DNA from: Deinococcus marmoris
GTDB taxonomy: Bacteria > Deinococcota > Deinococci > Deinococcales > Deinococcaceae
Length of the DNA: 64,000 nt
Assembly: GCF_001949125.1 (NCBI RefSeq)
Contig: NZ_MSTI01000077.1
Coordinates: 124,001 to 188,000, forward strand
Direction: 5' to 3'
The notes beneath the pieces were generated by a model. That model did not search any database. It had not been told where the DNA came from and saw only the letters and a program-made list of their open reading frames with translations. The position numbers were made by a program, and so were the translations under genes. Below, piece by piece: positions 56,357 to 64,000 of the stretch. Every line of letters starts with the position of its first letter. Positions within the stretch are counted from its first letter, which is position 1.

Positions 56357-57850
56357 ATGAGCGAATTCATCCTGAGTCCAGAGGGCGCGCGGCGGGTAGA
56401 TGCCCGTCTGGAGCCTGCCGGACTGCTGGATCTGGCGATGGAGGAGGCCGGGCGAGCGGTGGCCGACGCCGTGCAAGCCTCCTTTCCAGAAGGTCCGGCG
56501 CTGCTCCTGGCCGGGGGCGGGGCTAATGGGGGAGACGCCCTGGTGGCCGCCCGTCACCTGCTGGCGTTGGGGCGCGCGGTGCATGTGCTGGCCCAGCCCA
56601 GCAAGCACCCCCTGACCCGTCTGAACCGCCGACGCCTGCGGGCCGTGGGCGGCGAGGTTCAGCCCCTGAATCTGTCCTCACTGCGCCGCGCCGCTGCCTC
56701 TGCCGGGATAGTGGTAGATGGCCTGCTGGGAACAGGATTCGTGCCGCCCCTGCGTCCGGCTCTGGCAGCGGTCATCGAGGTTCTGAATGCCGCCCATGAC
56801 GCGGGCCTGCCAATACTGTCCATCGATATCCCCAGTGGCCTGGACGCCTCCTGTGCGGACGTGGCAGGCTTGAGTGTGCGCGCCGACATGACGGTGACGT
56901 TCATGGGATTCAAGACGGCATCGCTGTTTGGTGAGGCGGCCACGCGCTCAGGCAGGGTCACTCTGGCCCCGCTGCGGGTGCCGCCCGACTGGGTGCGTGG
57001 AGAAGCCCTCGGAATTCGTCCCGACGATCTGGAGGTGGCCGTGCTGCTGCCCGTGCGAACGGCGAGCGCACATAAGGGCACGGCGGGGCGGGTCTGGATC
57101 GTGGGCGGTCACCCCGGTACGGTGGGGGCGGCGGCGCTGGCCGGGCTGGGTGCGCTGCGGGCCGGGGCGGGGCTGGTCACGGTGCATTCGCTGGCCGACG
57201 TGCCGCTGGTCACGCCCGAATTGATGGTCCAGCGGCACACGAACTGGGACCACGCCCTACCCGAACTGCGCGCCTCTGGCCTGCCCGATGCTGTGGCGCT
57301 GGGCATGGGCCTGGGGCCGCAGGCCGTGGGGGTGGCCCGCGAGGTCCTGGCTTGGGGCATCCCCACCGTGCTGGATGCCGACGCCCTGCATCCCGAACTG
57401 GCCGGGCACGGCCACCCGCAGTGTCTGTGGACCCCGCACCCCGGCGAGGCGGCGCGGCTGCTGGGGATGGGGACTCCAGAGGTCACGCGCGATCCTCTGG
57501 CGGCGGCGCGGCGGTTGCAGGAGTTGCTGGGTGGCACGGTGGTCCTCAAGGGCGGTCCCAGCGTCGTCGCTTCAGCCGACACCCTGAGCGTGTCGCGTGG
57601 CGGGCATCCGGGCATGGCTTCTGGGGGGATGGGAGACACGCTGTCGGGCGTTCTGGCGGCGCTGCTGGGCCAGGGCCTGAGCGCCGCCGACGCCGGGGTG
57701 GCCGGAGTCCGGCTGCACGCCCGCGCGGGTGAACTGGCCGCCAGGGCGCACGGCTACGGTCTGATCGCCAGCGACGTGTCAGATGAGCTGGGGGCCGCGT
57801 GGCTGGACCTGAAACAGTCGTGGGGCCAGTTTGATACGGACTCCGATTAG
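56357..57850 (+). CDS. nnr: Bifunctional NAD(P)H-hydrate epimerase / ADP- or ATP-dependent dehydratase
   Basis: Repairs hydrated NAD(P)H. The 497-residue fusion has an N-terminal YjeF_N epimerase domain (about 1-220: GGANGGDALVAARHL, LGTGFVPPLRP, IPSGLDASCADVAG, VTFMGFKTAS) and a C-terminal carbohydrate-kinase-like dehydratase domain (about 225-497: VLDADALHPE, TPHPGEAARLL, VLKGGPSVVA, ASGGMGDTLSGVLAALLGQG with the catalytic Asp). The last residues FDTDSD and the TAG stop are encoded by the left end of repeat D. Without that insertion the original stop would lie elsewhere. Confidence 0.93.
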   Translation: MSEFILSPEGARRVDARLEPAGLLDLAMEEAGRAVADAVQASFPEGPALLLAGGGANGGDALVAARHLLALGRAVHVLAQPSKHPLTRLNRRRLRAVGGEVQPLNLSSLRRAAASAGIVVDGLLGTGFVPPLRPALAAVIEVLNAAHDAGLPILSIDIPSGLDASCADVAGLSVRADMTVTFMGFKTASLFGEAATRSGRVTLAPLRVPPDWVRGEALGIRPDDLEVAVLLPVRTASAHKGTAGRVWIVGGHPGTVGAAALAGLGALRAGAGLVTVHSLADVPLVTPELMVQRHTNWDHALPELRASGLPDAVALGMGLGPQAVGVAREVLAWGIPTVLDADALHPELAGHGHPQCLWTPHPGEAARLLGMGTPEVTRDPLAAARRLQELLGGTVVLKGGPSVVASADTLSVSRGGHPGMASGGMGDTLSGVLAALLGQGLSAADAGVAGVRLHARAGELAARAHGYGLIASDVSDELGAAWLDLKQSWGQFDTDSD

Positions 57851-58029
57851 AAGGTGTTGAAAACACCTGAAAATCCGAGCGGGACTCGCAGAGCTGCGCC
57901 GCAGAGGAGCAGCGTCCTCATGGGCGTCTGTTCGCGACGAGAGCGAGAGGGAGAAAAACGGGTTCCGGGCGTGGAGTGGAGGGATCGGCGCTGCTGCGAT
58001 TCCTGCCGCGTTACAAACGGAATCCGTAT
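57834..58029 (+). repeat. Dispersed intergenic repeat, copy D (196 bp)
   Basis: Runs from ATACGGACTCCGATT to ACGGAATCCGTAT. Left hairpin AGGTGTT (57852-57858) with AACACCT (57862-57868), loop GAA. Middle elements are CGCAGAGCTGCG and GAGGAGCAGCGTCCTC. The right hairpin is GGGATCG (57981-57987) with CGATTCC (57997-58003). The first 17 nt overlap the nnr coding end. Same orientation as nnr. Confidence 0.9.
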
Positions 58030-58081
58030 GATAAAGCTGGCCTTGTCCTCCCAGGTGCGAGAGTCGTAAGACAGACAGTGC

Positions 58082-58087
58082 TAGCCT
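58082..58087 (+). promoter_or_regulatory. -10 box (TAGCCT) before the DUF4388 gene
   Basis: Ends 10 nt before the ATG at 58098, favouring it over the TTG at 58095. Confidence 0.45.
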
Positions 58088-58097
58088 GTTCACATTG

Positions 58098-58841
58098 ATG
58101 CAGGGACTTCTTGAGGACCTTCCACTGCTGGGCATTCTGGAACTGATCCACACCACGCGCCAAACTGGCGTGCTGGACGTTCAGGCCGAGGTGCCGTACA
58201 CCGTGACCTTCGTTTCCGGCGAGATCATCTCGGGCGGCATCCTGGACTGGATGGGGCTGGATGCGCTGTACGCCAGCCCGCTGCTGCCCGAGAGCGGCAC
58301 CTTCAACTTCACGCACCGTCCGGTGGCGGGGCAGCCGCTGGGACCCTACGGCCATCTGACCACCGACTGGGCGCGCGTCAGCGACGAGTGGGAAAAGGTC
58401 TGCGAGGTCATCGTCAGCCCCAGCCACTGCTTTCAGGGCGATCTGTTTCCCTTCGAGGGCCAGAACGGCAGTTCGGTGCGCGGCGCGGCCCGCGAGCTGG
58501 ATATTCCGGTGTTCCAGGCGGCGCAGATGGCGGTGGGCGCGCTTAAACAGGGACGGCTGTGGCCGCTGGACCGTTACGAGTGGTATCGGCTGCGGCTCCA
58601 GCCTGCCGGGCCGCGCGCCAAAGTTCATCCGGTGGCCCGACATCTGGATGGCAAGCGCACGCTGGGCGAGGCCACCGGGGCGGGCCTGCCCCAGCATGAC
58701 GTGCGCGATTATCTGCTGGGCGAGTTGCGGCTGGGCCTGCGGTTTCCCGGCAGCGGCTGGGTGCTGCGCGATCTGGTCTGGGAGCAGAAATATGGACATG
58801 TCCCGCTGCCCGGCGCAGGCCAGCGCCCATCGCCTTCTTGA
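58098..58841 (+). CDS. DUF4388 domain protein
   Basis: A 247-residue cytoplasmic protein. Residues 1-90 match the DUF4388 layout (GLLEDLPLLGILELIHTTRQTGVLDVQAEVPYTVTFVSGEIISGGILDWMGLDALYAS), a domain found in bacterial signalling and PatA-like proteins. The C-terminal 130 residues are a helical domain (VFQAAQMAVGALKQGRLWPL, HDVRDYLLGELRLGLRFPGSGWVLRD) with no assigned family. No enzymatic motif is seen; an adaptor function is inferred. Repeat E starts 67 nt after the stop. Confidence 0.75.
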   Translation: MQGLLEDLPLLGILELIHTTRQTGVLDVQAEVPYTVTFVSGEIISGGILDWMGLDALYASPLLPESGTFNFTHRPVAGQPLGPYGHLTTDWARVSDEWEKVCEVIVSPSHCFQGDLFPFEGQNGSSVRGAARELDIPVFQAAQMAVGALKQGRLWPLDRYEWYRLRLQPAGPRAKVHPVARHLDGKRTLGEATGAGLPQHDVRDYLLGELRLGLRFPGSGWVLRDLVWEQKYGHVPLPGAGQRPSPS

Positions 58842-58907
58842 GGGAAGGAAGGAGCCGGAAGCGCCGTTACTCTCGGTGAGGTCAGGCTCTTGCGTTCGGT
58901 CCCGCGC

Positions 58908-59133
58908 ATACGGACTCCGACTGAATCGTTTGCAAAAACGATGAAATCCGAGCGGGACTCGCAGAGCTGCGCCAGCAGAGGAAGAGCGTCCTCCTGGGGA
59001 GGAGTAGCCCCATACGGGTGCTATCTCACGACGACAGTCTGTTCATGACGAGAGCGAGAAGGACGGGTTCCGGGCGTGGAGTGAACGAACCGGAGCTTTC
59101 CCGGTTTGTTGACGAAACAGACGGAATCCGTAT
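58908..59133 (+). repeat. Dispersed intergenic repeat, copy E (226 bp)
   Basis: Runs from ATACGGACTCCGA to ACGGAATCCGTAT. Left hairpin ATCGTTT (58925-58931) with AAACGAT (58936-58942), loop GCAA. A middle block with GGGGAGGAGTAGCCCC (near 58997) and GACAGTCTGTTC, shared only with C, is present. The right hairpin is AACCGG (59088-59093) with CCGGTT (59101-59106). Confidence 0.9.
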
Positions 59134-59143
59134 CAGCTCAAGC

Positions 59144-60835
59144 TCAGGCCCCCGGCAGTCTCAGCAGGCCCTCCAGCGCGGCGTAGGCGTCCGGGCGAGC
59201 CAGGAAGACCAGTTCGTCGTCGGTGGTCAGGCGCATTTCCGGGTGGGGCAGCCGCACCGTGCCGTCGCGGACAAGGCCCACCACCTCTACCCCGGGCGGC
59301 AGGCTCAGCAGTTTCAGGCGTGCGCCGCGCCAGCCCGGCGGCACGCCCCGGCGGTACAGCTCGCGCTCGTTGGAGGGCAGAGAAGGCAGATCGGGCAGTG
59401 CCTCGGCAGATGGCGTGGGAAGCCCGTCATACGGAACAGCGGGCGCGTCCTGGGCCGCTTCTGCGGAAGGTTCCACGGCGCGGCGGGGGATAAACCGCAC
59501 CGAGTCCGGCAACTGCGCCAGCCCACCGATCAATCCCGGCCCACCCTGATGCACGCCACTCTGGGCGCGTGCCCGGACCTGTCCCGGCACCAGACCGTCC
59601 GTGCCGCTCAGGACGTGCGCCAGTCCAGCCGCCAGCAGCGCGCTGGGCAGCAGGGCCTCGCCGCCCCAGGCCACCGCCAGCAGTGTGGCAGCCAGCGGCA
59701 CGTTCAGGGTCACGGTCAGGTAGGCCACCAGCCCGATCAGGGTGGACAGCGCCGGGTCCACACCCAGCAGGCTGCCCAGCCCCGCGCCGATCAGCCCGCC
59801 CACCCCCACCGAGGGCAGCACGCCGCCGCCAAAAGCCAGTCGCGCGCCCAGCGCCAGCAGCAGCCAGCGCCACGCGCCCGCCACGCCGCCGTCTGCGCCC
59901 ACGAAATCCGAGACGCCCAGTTGCACCCAGCCGCTGCCGTCGCCCAGCACGGCGGGGGTGCCGTAAAAGGCGATGGCGGCAGTCAGCAGCCCGAACAGCC
60001 CGCCCAGCAGCGGGCGCAGTTTGCCACTTGCCCAGCTTTCGGGAACGGCGCGCACGGCCAGTAGCGACAGCCATCCGGCCAGCGTCGCGGCCAGCGCCAC
60101 TCCCAGCAACGCCGGAAGCTGGGCTGAGGAGGGGACGCCCAGCACCGGCACGCTCAGCAACGGCGTGAACCCGAAGGCCAGCCCGTACACCGCCGTTCCC
60201 GCCACGGCGGCCAGCACGCAGGGCATGACCACCTCGAACTCGAACTCGAAGCGGCGGTACAGCACTTCGGCAATCAATACGGCGGCGGCCAGTGGCGCAT
60301 GCAGCACGGCCCCCAGCGCTGCCGCCGCTCCGGCCAGGGTCAGCGTGCGGGCCTCCACAGCGTCCAGCCGTGTAAATCTTCCCAGCAGCCGCGCGCCCAG
60401 TTGCCCAGTGATGGTAAAGGCCGAATCGCGGCCCACCAGCAGCCCTGTTCCGTAGGCCAGCACCGTGCCCAGCAGCGTGCGGAGTTGGATCAGGGGTGAG
60501 GGCCACTGCCCGCGCGCGTGGTAGCCACGCACCAGTTGGCCCAGCGCGTCCCCCGCTGCCGCAGGCACCAGCCACGCGTACAGCGCCCCCACCACTGGCA
60601 GTGCCAGCAGCCCCCACGGCAACGCGTCGCCAAAGGCCATCAGCAACCCGCCCTCGCCAGGAGTGCCGGGGGGCGCGTAGCCCGTCACCAGCGCTCCCAG
60701 CCGCAGGACCGCTTCCAGCAGCAGGCGCAGCAGAATGCTCAGGCCGCCCACCAGCGCCCCCACCAGCACACTGAGGACCACCACCCGTCCCGTTTCCAGA
60801 CGGGTCAACACGGCGCGGGGCAGGGGGGAACGCAT
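59144..60835 (-). CDS. Divergent ClC-type chloride channel/antiporter with TrkA-C-like domain
   Basis: A 563-residue membrane protein with the ClC fold by homology (AGAAAALGAVLHAPLAAAVLIAEVLYRRFEFE is the helix E-F region) over about 1-430, then a cytoplasmic C-terminal tail (about 490-563) resembling TrkA-C/RCK_C domains. The usual GREGP filter loop reads GRDSA, so the gating Glu (Glu148 in the E. coli protein) is Asp, and the GSGIP element with the anion-coordinating Ser is not recognisable. Transport of chloride or another anion is therefore uncertain. It is divergent from sodA, with 211 nt between start codons. Confidence 0.8.
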   Translation of the reverse strand: MRSPLPRAVLTRLETGRVVVLSVLVGALVGGLSILLRLLLEAVLRLGALVTGYAPPGTPGEGGLLMAFGDALPWGLLALPVVGALYAWLVPAAAGDALGQLVRGYHARGQWPSPLIQLRTLLGTVLAYGTGLLVGRDSAFTITGQLGARLLGRFTRLDAVEARTLTLAGAAAALGAVLHAPLAAAVLIAEVLYRRFEFEFEVVMPCVLAAVAGTAVYGLAFGFTPLLSVPVLGVPSSAQLPALLGVALAATLAGWLSLLAVRAVPESWASGKLRPLLGGLFGLLTAAIAFYGTPAVLGDGSGWVQLGVSDFVGADGGVAGAWRWLLLALGARLAFGGGVLPSVGVGGLIGAGLGSLLGVDPALSTLIGLVAYLTVTLNVPLAATLLAVAWGGEALLPSALLAAGLAHVLSGTDGLVPGQVRARAQSGVHQGGPGLIGGLAQLPDSVRFIPRRAVEPSAEAAQDAPAVPYDGLPTPSAEALPDLPSLPSNERELYRRGVPPGWRGARLKLLSLPPGVEVVGLVRDGTVRLPHPEMRLTTDDELVFLARPDAYAALEGLLRLPGA

Positions 60836-60912
60836 ACGCGGCCCATGCTAGAGCAAAGTGATGGTGGGTGCTGCCTCCAGTCTTCACGGCGCACATCAGG
60901 GAAACCCTCTCA

Positions 60913-60930
60913 TTTTAGGATCACCTAAAA
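60913..60930. promoter_or_regulatory. Palindromic operator TTTTAGG-N4-CCTAAAA
   Basis: Perfect 7-bp arms around ATCA, between the divergent ClC gene and sodA. The half-sites resemble DtxR/MntR-family operators (TTAGG...CCTAA). It sits 117 nt upstream of the sodA ATG. Confidence 0.55.
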
Positions 60931-60965
60931 CTTCATGATTTCTCAGGCTTCCGGTGCCTGCGCGT

Positions 60966-61022
60966 AAGCTGGAGCCAAGTTTTTCCGATGGGAGTGTGCG
61001 CACCGTGCGTGACCTCCAGCTT
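60966..61022 (+). promoter_or_regulatory. 5' leader inverted repeat of sodA
   Basis: AAGCTGGAG (60966-60974) and CTCCAGCTT (61014-61022) could enclose a 39-nt loop that contains GTGCGCAC, ending 8 nt before AAGGAG. It could influence translation. Confidence 0.35.
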
Positions 61023-61046
61023 CGGCTTGCAAGGAGCAACCCTGTT

Positions 61047-61670
61047 ATGGCTTACCAAGTTCCCCCCCTGCCTTACGGCTACGACGCCCTGGCCCCCCAC
61101 ATCGATACCCGCACCATGGAAATCCACCACGACAAGCACCATCAGGCGTACGTGGACAACGCCAACAAGGCGCTGGAAGGCACCGAGTTCGCCGACATGC
61201 CCGTCGAGGAACTGATCACCAAACTGGACAGCGTGCCTGCCGACAAGAAGACGGCCCTGCGCAACAATGCGGGCGGCCACGCCAACCACAGCCTGTTCTG
61301 GACCGTGATGGGACCCCAGGGCAGCACGCAGCCGGACGGCGAACTGATGACCGCCATCAATGACGCCTTCGGCAGCTTCGAGGACTTCAAGAAGAAGTTC
61401 GAGGACGCCGCCAAGACCCGCTTCGGCAGCGGCTGGGCGTGGCTGGTCGTGCAGAACGGCAAACTGGCCGTGGTCAGCACCGCCAACCAGGACAACCCCC
61501 TGATGGGCGAGGCGATCTCCGGGACCAGCGGCACCCCGGTCCTAGGTGTGGACGTGTGGGAACACGCCTATTACCTCAACTACCAGAACAAGCGCCCCGA
61601 TTACCTGGAAGCCTTCTGGAACGTCGTCAACTGGGATGAAGTCGCCAAGCGCTACGCCGCCGCGAAGTAA
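61047..61670 (+). CDS. sodA: Superoxide dismutase (Mn/Fe family)
   Basis: Dismutates superoxide to O2 and H2O2. The 207-residue enzyme has the N-terminal helical hairpin [18 protein letters not shown] with His27, HANHSLFW with the second His ligand, GSGWAWLVV, and [15 protein letters not shown] with Asp and His ligands. The residue pattern ([21 protein letters not shown]) indicates Mn or cambialistic use; Mn is expected in Deinococcus. AAGGAG lies 10 nt before the ATG. A hairpin terminator lies 11 nt after the stop. Confidence 0.96.
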   Translation: MAYQVPPLPYGYDALAPHIDTRTMEIHHDKHHQAYVDNANKALEGTEFADMPVEELITKLDSVPADKKTALRNNAGGHANHSLFWTVMGPQGSTQPDGELMTAINDAFGSFEDFKKKFEDAAKTRFGSGWAWLVVQNGKLAVVSTANQDNPLMGEAISGTSGTPVLGVDVWEHAYYLNYQNKRPDYLEAFWNVVNWDEVAKRYAAAK

Positions 61671-61680
61671 ACCCGTTCAC

Positions 61681-61722
61681 TGAAGATGCCCCCTGGCCGA
61701 CTCTGGCTTGGGGGCATCTTCA
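61681..61722 (+). terminator. Hairpin after sodA
   Basis: A perfect 13-bp stem, TGAAGATGCCCCC (61681-61693) with its complement at 61710-61722, 16-nt loop. No T-tract follows, so termination efficiency is uncertain. Confidence 0.65.
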
Positions 61723-61776
61723 TGGCTGTACCAGTCACCACACCAGAAACACTCCCGCGACGCCCAGCCCCGACCA

Positions 61777-62070
61777 TCACAGGGACACCGTATGCTCCCC
61801 ACTCTGCTCCAGATCGCGGGCAGATTTGCCGTAGCTGCGGAAGCCGAACGCCAGCGCCAGCACCCCCAGTCCTACGGCCAGCACACGCAGCAGCCAGCGC
61901 GGTTCCAGATCGCCAAACAGCCGGATGGCGGCCAGCCCCACGCCGATACAGGACAGGGCGGTGCGCCCCCACGCGGCAAAAGTTCGCCCGGCAGCCAGCG
62001 CGGTGCGGCGCTCGGCCCAGTCGGTGCGGGCCTCGCTCAGGCTGCGGCCCTGGTTGGAGTCGTCTGCCAT
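61777..62070 (-). CDS. DUF202 family small membrane protein
   Basis: A 97-residue protein with two predicted transmembrane helices (FAAWGRTALSCIGVGLAAIRLF and WLLRVLAVGLGVLALAFGF). The N-terminal DWAERRTALAAGRTFAAWGRTAL is the DUF202/YidH signature. Function unknown. The gene starts 42 nt from the divergent pseudogene. Confidence 0.8.
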   Translation of the reverse strand: MADDSNQGRSLSEARTDWAERRTALAAGRTFAAWGRTALSCIGVGLAAIRLFGDLEPRWLLRVLAVGLGVLALAFGFRSYGKSARDLEQSGEHTVSL

Positions 62071-62112
62071 CTGGCCTGGAGCTTATTCGCCCGGCCCGCC
62101 TATCCTGAACCC

Positions 62113-62704
62113 ATGCACGAATGGATGTTGGAGGCTCCAGAACATGATCTGCCAAGAAGCGATATGGCCGCGTTCGCGGCGGCGTGGGCTGCACGGCTCC
62201 CAGCAGGGAGGAATCAGCAGCTTTGAGCCGCGCACGCCCTCTGACCGCAGCCCGGACGACTTCAGCAAGCGCACAGGCGTGTATGCCGCCTCAGTTGGGC
62301 TGTGGGCCATGATGTACGCGCTGAAGGGCAGCCGGGTGCGGCGAATCCTGAATATGGCCCTGCAACTCGCAGACGGTCCGGGCTGGACCCCCATGCGCTA
62401 CTTTCTATCGTTCGCATCAGATAGTCCCACGCCGGAGCATGGGCGCGATCTGCTGTCCCCCGGCTTCGTCTACGTGCTGCCCAGAGACGGCTTCGAGCAG
62501 ATGCCCGCCTAGGACTGGCCCGGCGTGGGCAGGGTGCTGGAAGCCCACTGGGTCAATCCCAATGCCGTCCAGCCGCTGTGGAGCCTGCCTGTCACTCCCA
62601 TAGATTTTCCCCTGCCGGTACGAACACACGACGCGGCGCAGGTGGACGCACAGGCTGACGCGGATACCTGGGGATTTCCGTGGTTGCCGGGCGGGCGCAA
62701 CTGA
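62113..62704 (+). pseudogene. Disrupted gene of unknown function (frameshift and in-frame TAG)
   Basis: Intact start: TATCCT (62101-62106) lies 6 nt before the ATG at 62113. The first frame, MHEWMLEAPEHDLPRSDM..., stops at 62226 after AARLPAG. The sequence continues in the frame one base later from about 62210 (SSFEPRTPSDRSPDDFSKRTGVYAASVG...) to an in-frame TAG at 62510-62512, then resumes through DWPGVGRVLEAHWVNPNAVQPLW to TGA at 62702-62704. A conceptual product would be about 196 residues of unknown family. One single-base insertion and one nonsense change explain it. Confidence 0.75.
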
Positions 62705-62706
62705 CC

Positions 62707-62736
62707 AAAAAAGCCCTCTCCGTGGGGGAGAGGGCT
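62707..62736 (-). terminator. Intrinsic terminator of the NDH-2 gene
   Basis: AGCCCTCTCC (62712-62721) pairs with GGAGAGGGCT (62727-62736); the minus-strand reading is followed by TTTTTT (62707-62712). Confidence 0.85.
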
Positions 62737-62754
62737 GGTAAAGAGTTCAGTCGA

Positions 62755-63894
<1,140 letters not shown>

Positions 63895-63956
63895 CGACAT
63901 GCTCCTGTGAACGAATTCACGAGTTGAAGTACTGGCCAGTAAACCAGCTTTGAACA

Positions 63957-63977
63957 ATTGTACACCGTCTCTGAGAC
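63957..63977 (-). promoter_or_regulatory. Candidate NDH-2 promoter -10 (TACAAT) with palindrome
   Basis: TACAAT on the minus strand (plus 63957-63962) is a near-consensus -10. GTCTCTGAGAC (63967-63977) is an 11-bp inverted repeat just upstream of it and could be a regulator site. No clear -35 is visible. Confidence 0.35.
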
Positions 63978-64000
63978 AGAGCTGTACCCGTGGCAACCGT

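Noticed and set aside
57834..59133. CRISPR array formed by the repeats at D and E
   Set aside because: Only two copies, each about 200 bp, separated by a gene. No short regularly spaced repeats exist anywhere in the window.
59569..60168. Pro/Arg-rich plus-strand frame inside the ClC gene
   Set aside because: Shadow frame; the minus-strand membrane protein has helix pattern and ClC motifs.

Overview
The window reads as a chromosomal segment of a Deinococcus-like bacterium (Deinococcota). The basis is high GC throughout, dense short-gap gene packing, protein sequences of Deinococcus type (Mn-SOD, family-4 UDG, large RecG, DUF4388 and TPR proteins), and more than twenty genes whose start codon lies only 6-10 nt after a TANNNT -10 box, the leaderless-mRNA arrangement known from Deinococcus. 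I see no phage, no transposase, no CRISPR array and no intact tRNA or rRNA gene. Most of the window is core housekeeping DNA, with the unusual material between genes.

Layout. 1-8 kb: trpA, a membrane diguanylate cyclase, a DsbA-like protein coupled to an AlaX-type editing protein, deoD, a secreted protein and rsmB. 8-15 kb: a MITE-like insertion, a GC-rich non-coding stretch, an HD-GYP-like protein, a small kinase-fold protein, recG and an SDR. 15-24 kb: gamma-carbonic anhydrase, a cold shock protein, P5C dehydrogenase, DUF4127 with two small membrane proteins, a GT4 glycosyltransferase and a second MITE-like element. 24-35 kb: hisA, a CPA1 antiporter, a YihY/BrkB protein, a thioesterase, malic enzyme, a histidine phosphatase, dnaX, and a reverse-strand run of unknown gene, udg, DUF1844 and dtd. 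35-44 kb: LysM-NlpC/P60 hydrolase, galE, Uma2 with an M20 peptidase, a lipoprotein, dxr-rseP, a secreted protein, an AhpD-like protein and an MBL hydrolase. 44-54 kb: an AT-richer island with a 47-residue protein, hrpB with a methyltransferase, wecB, a lipid kinase, a damaged DUF4926 gene, asnS, an ABC ATPase, upp and a WecA-type transferase. 54-64 kb: nitroreductase, TPR protein, nnr, DUF4388 protein, a divergent ClC channel, sodA, DUF202, a pseudogene and NDH-2.

How genes work together. wecB, the WecA-type transferase, galE, the GT4 enzyme and the lipid kinase point to cell-surface polymer or lipid glycosylation. recG, dnaX, udg and hrpB serve nucleic-acid metabolism. AlaX and dtd are tRNA proof-reading factors and asnS is a tRNA synthetase. 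sodA, the AhpD-like protein and the DsbA-like protein serve redox defence. deoD and upp are nucleoside/base salvage.

Most notable observation. Five copies of a roughly 136-230 bp intergenic repeat (A 801-about 990, B 15197-15332, C 22131-22360, D 57834-58029, E 58908-59133) lie just downstream of stop codons, and four of the five run in the same direction as the upstream gene. Two internal hairpins differ between copies by compensatory base-pair changes, which indicates selection on a folded RNA or DNA. Separately, two non-autonomous transposon-like elements with terminal inverted repeats and exact target duplications are present (7919-8170 and 23626-23930), and a DtxR/MntR-like palindrome precedes sodA.
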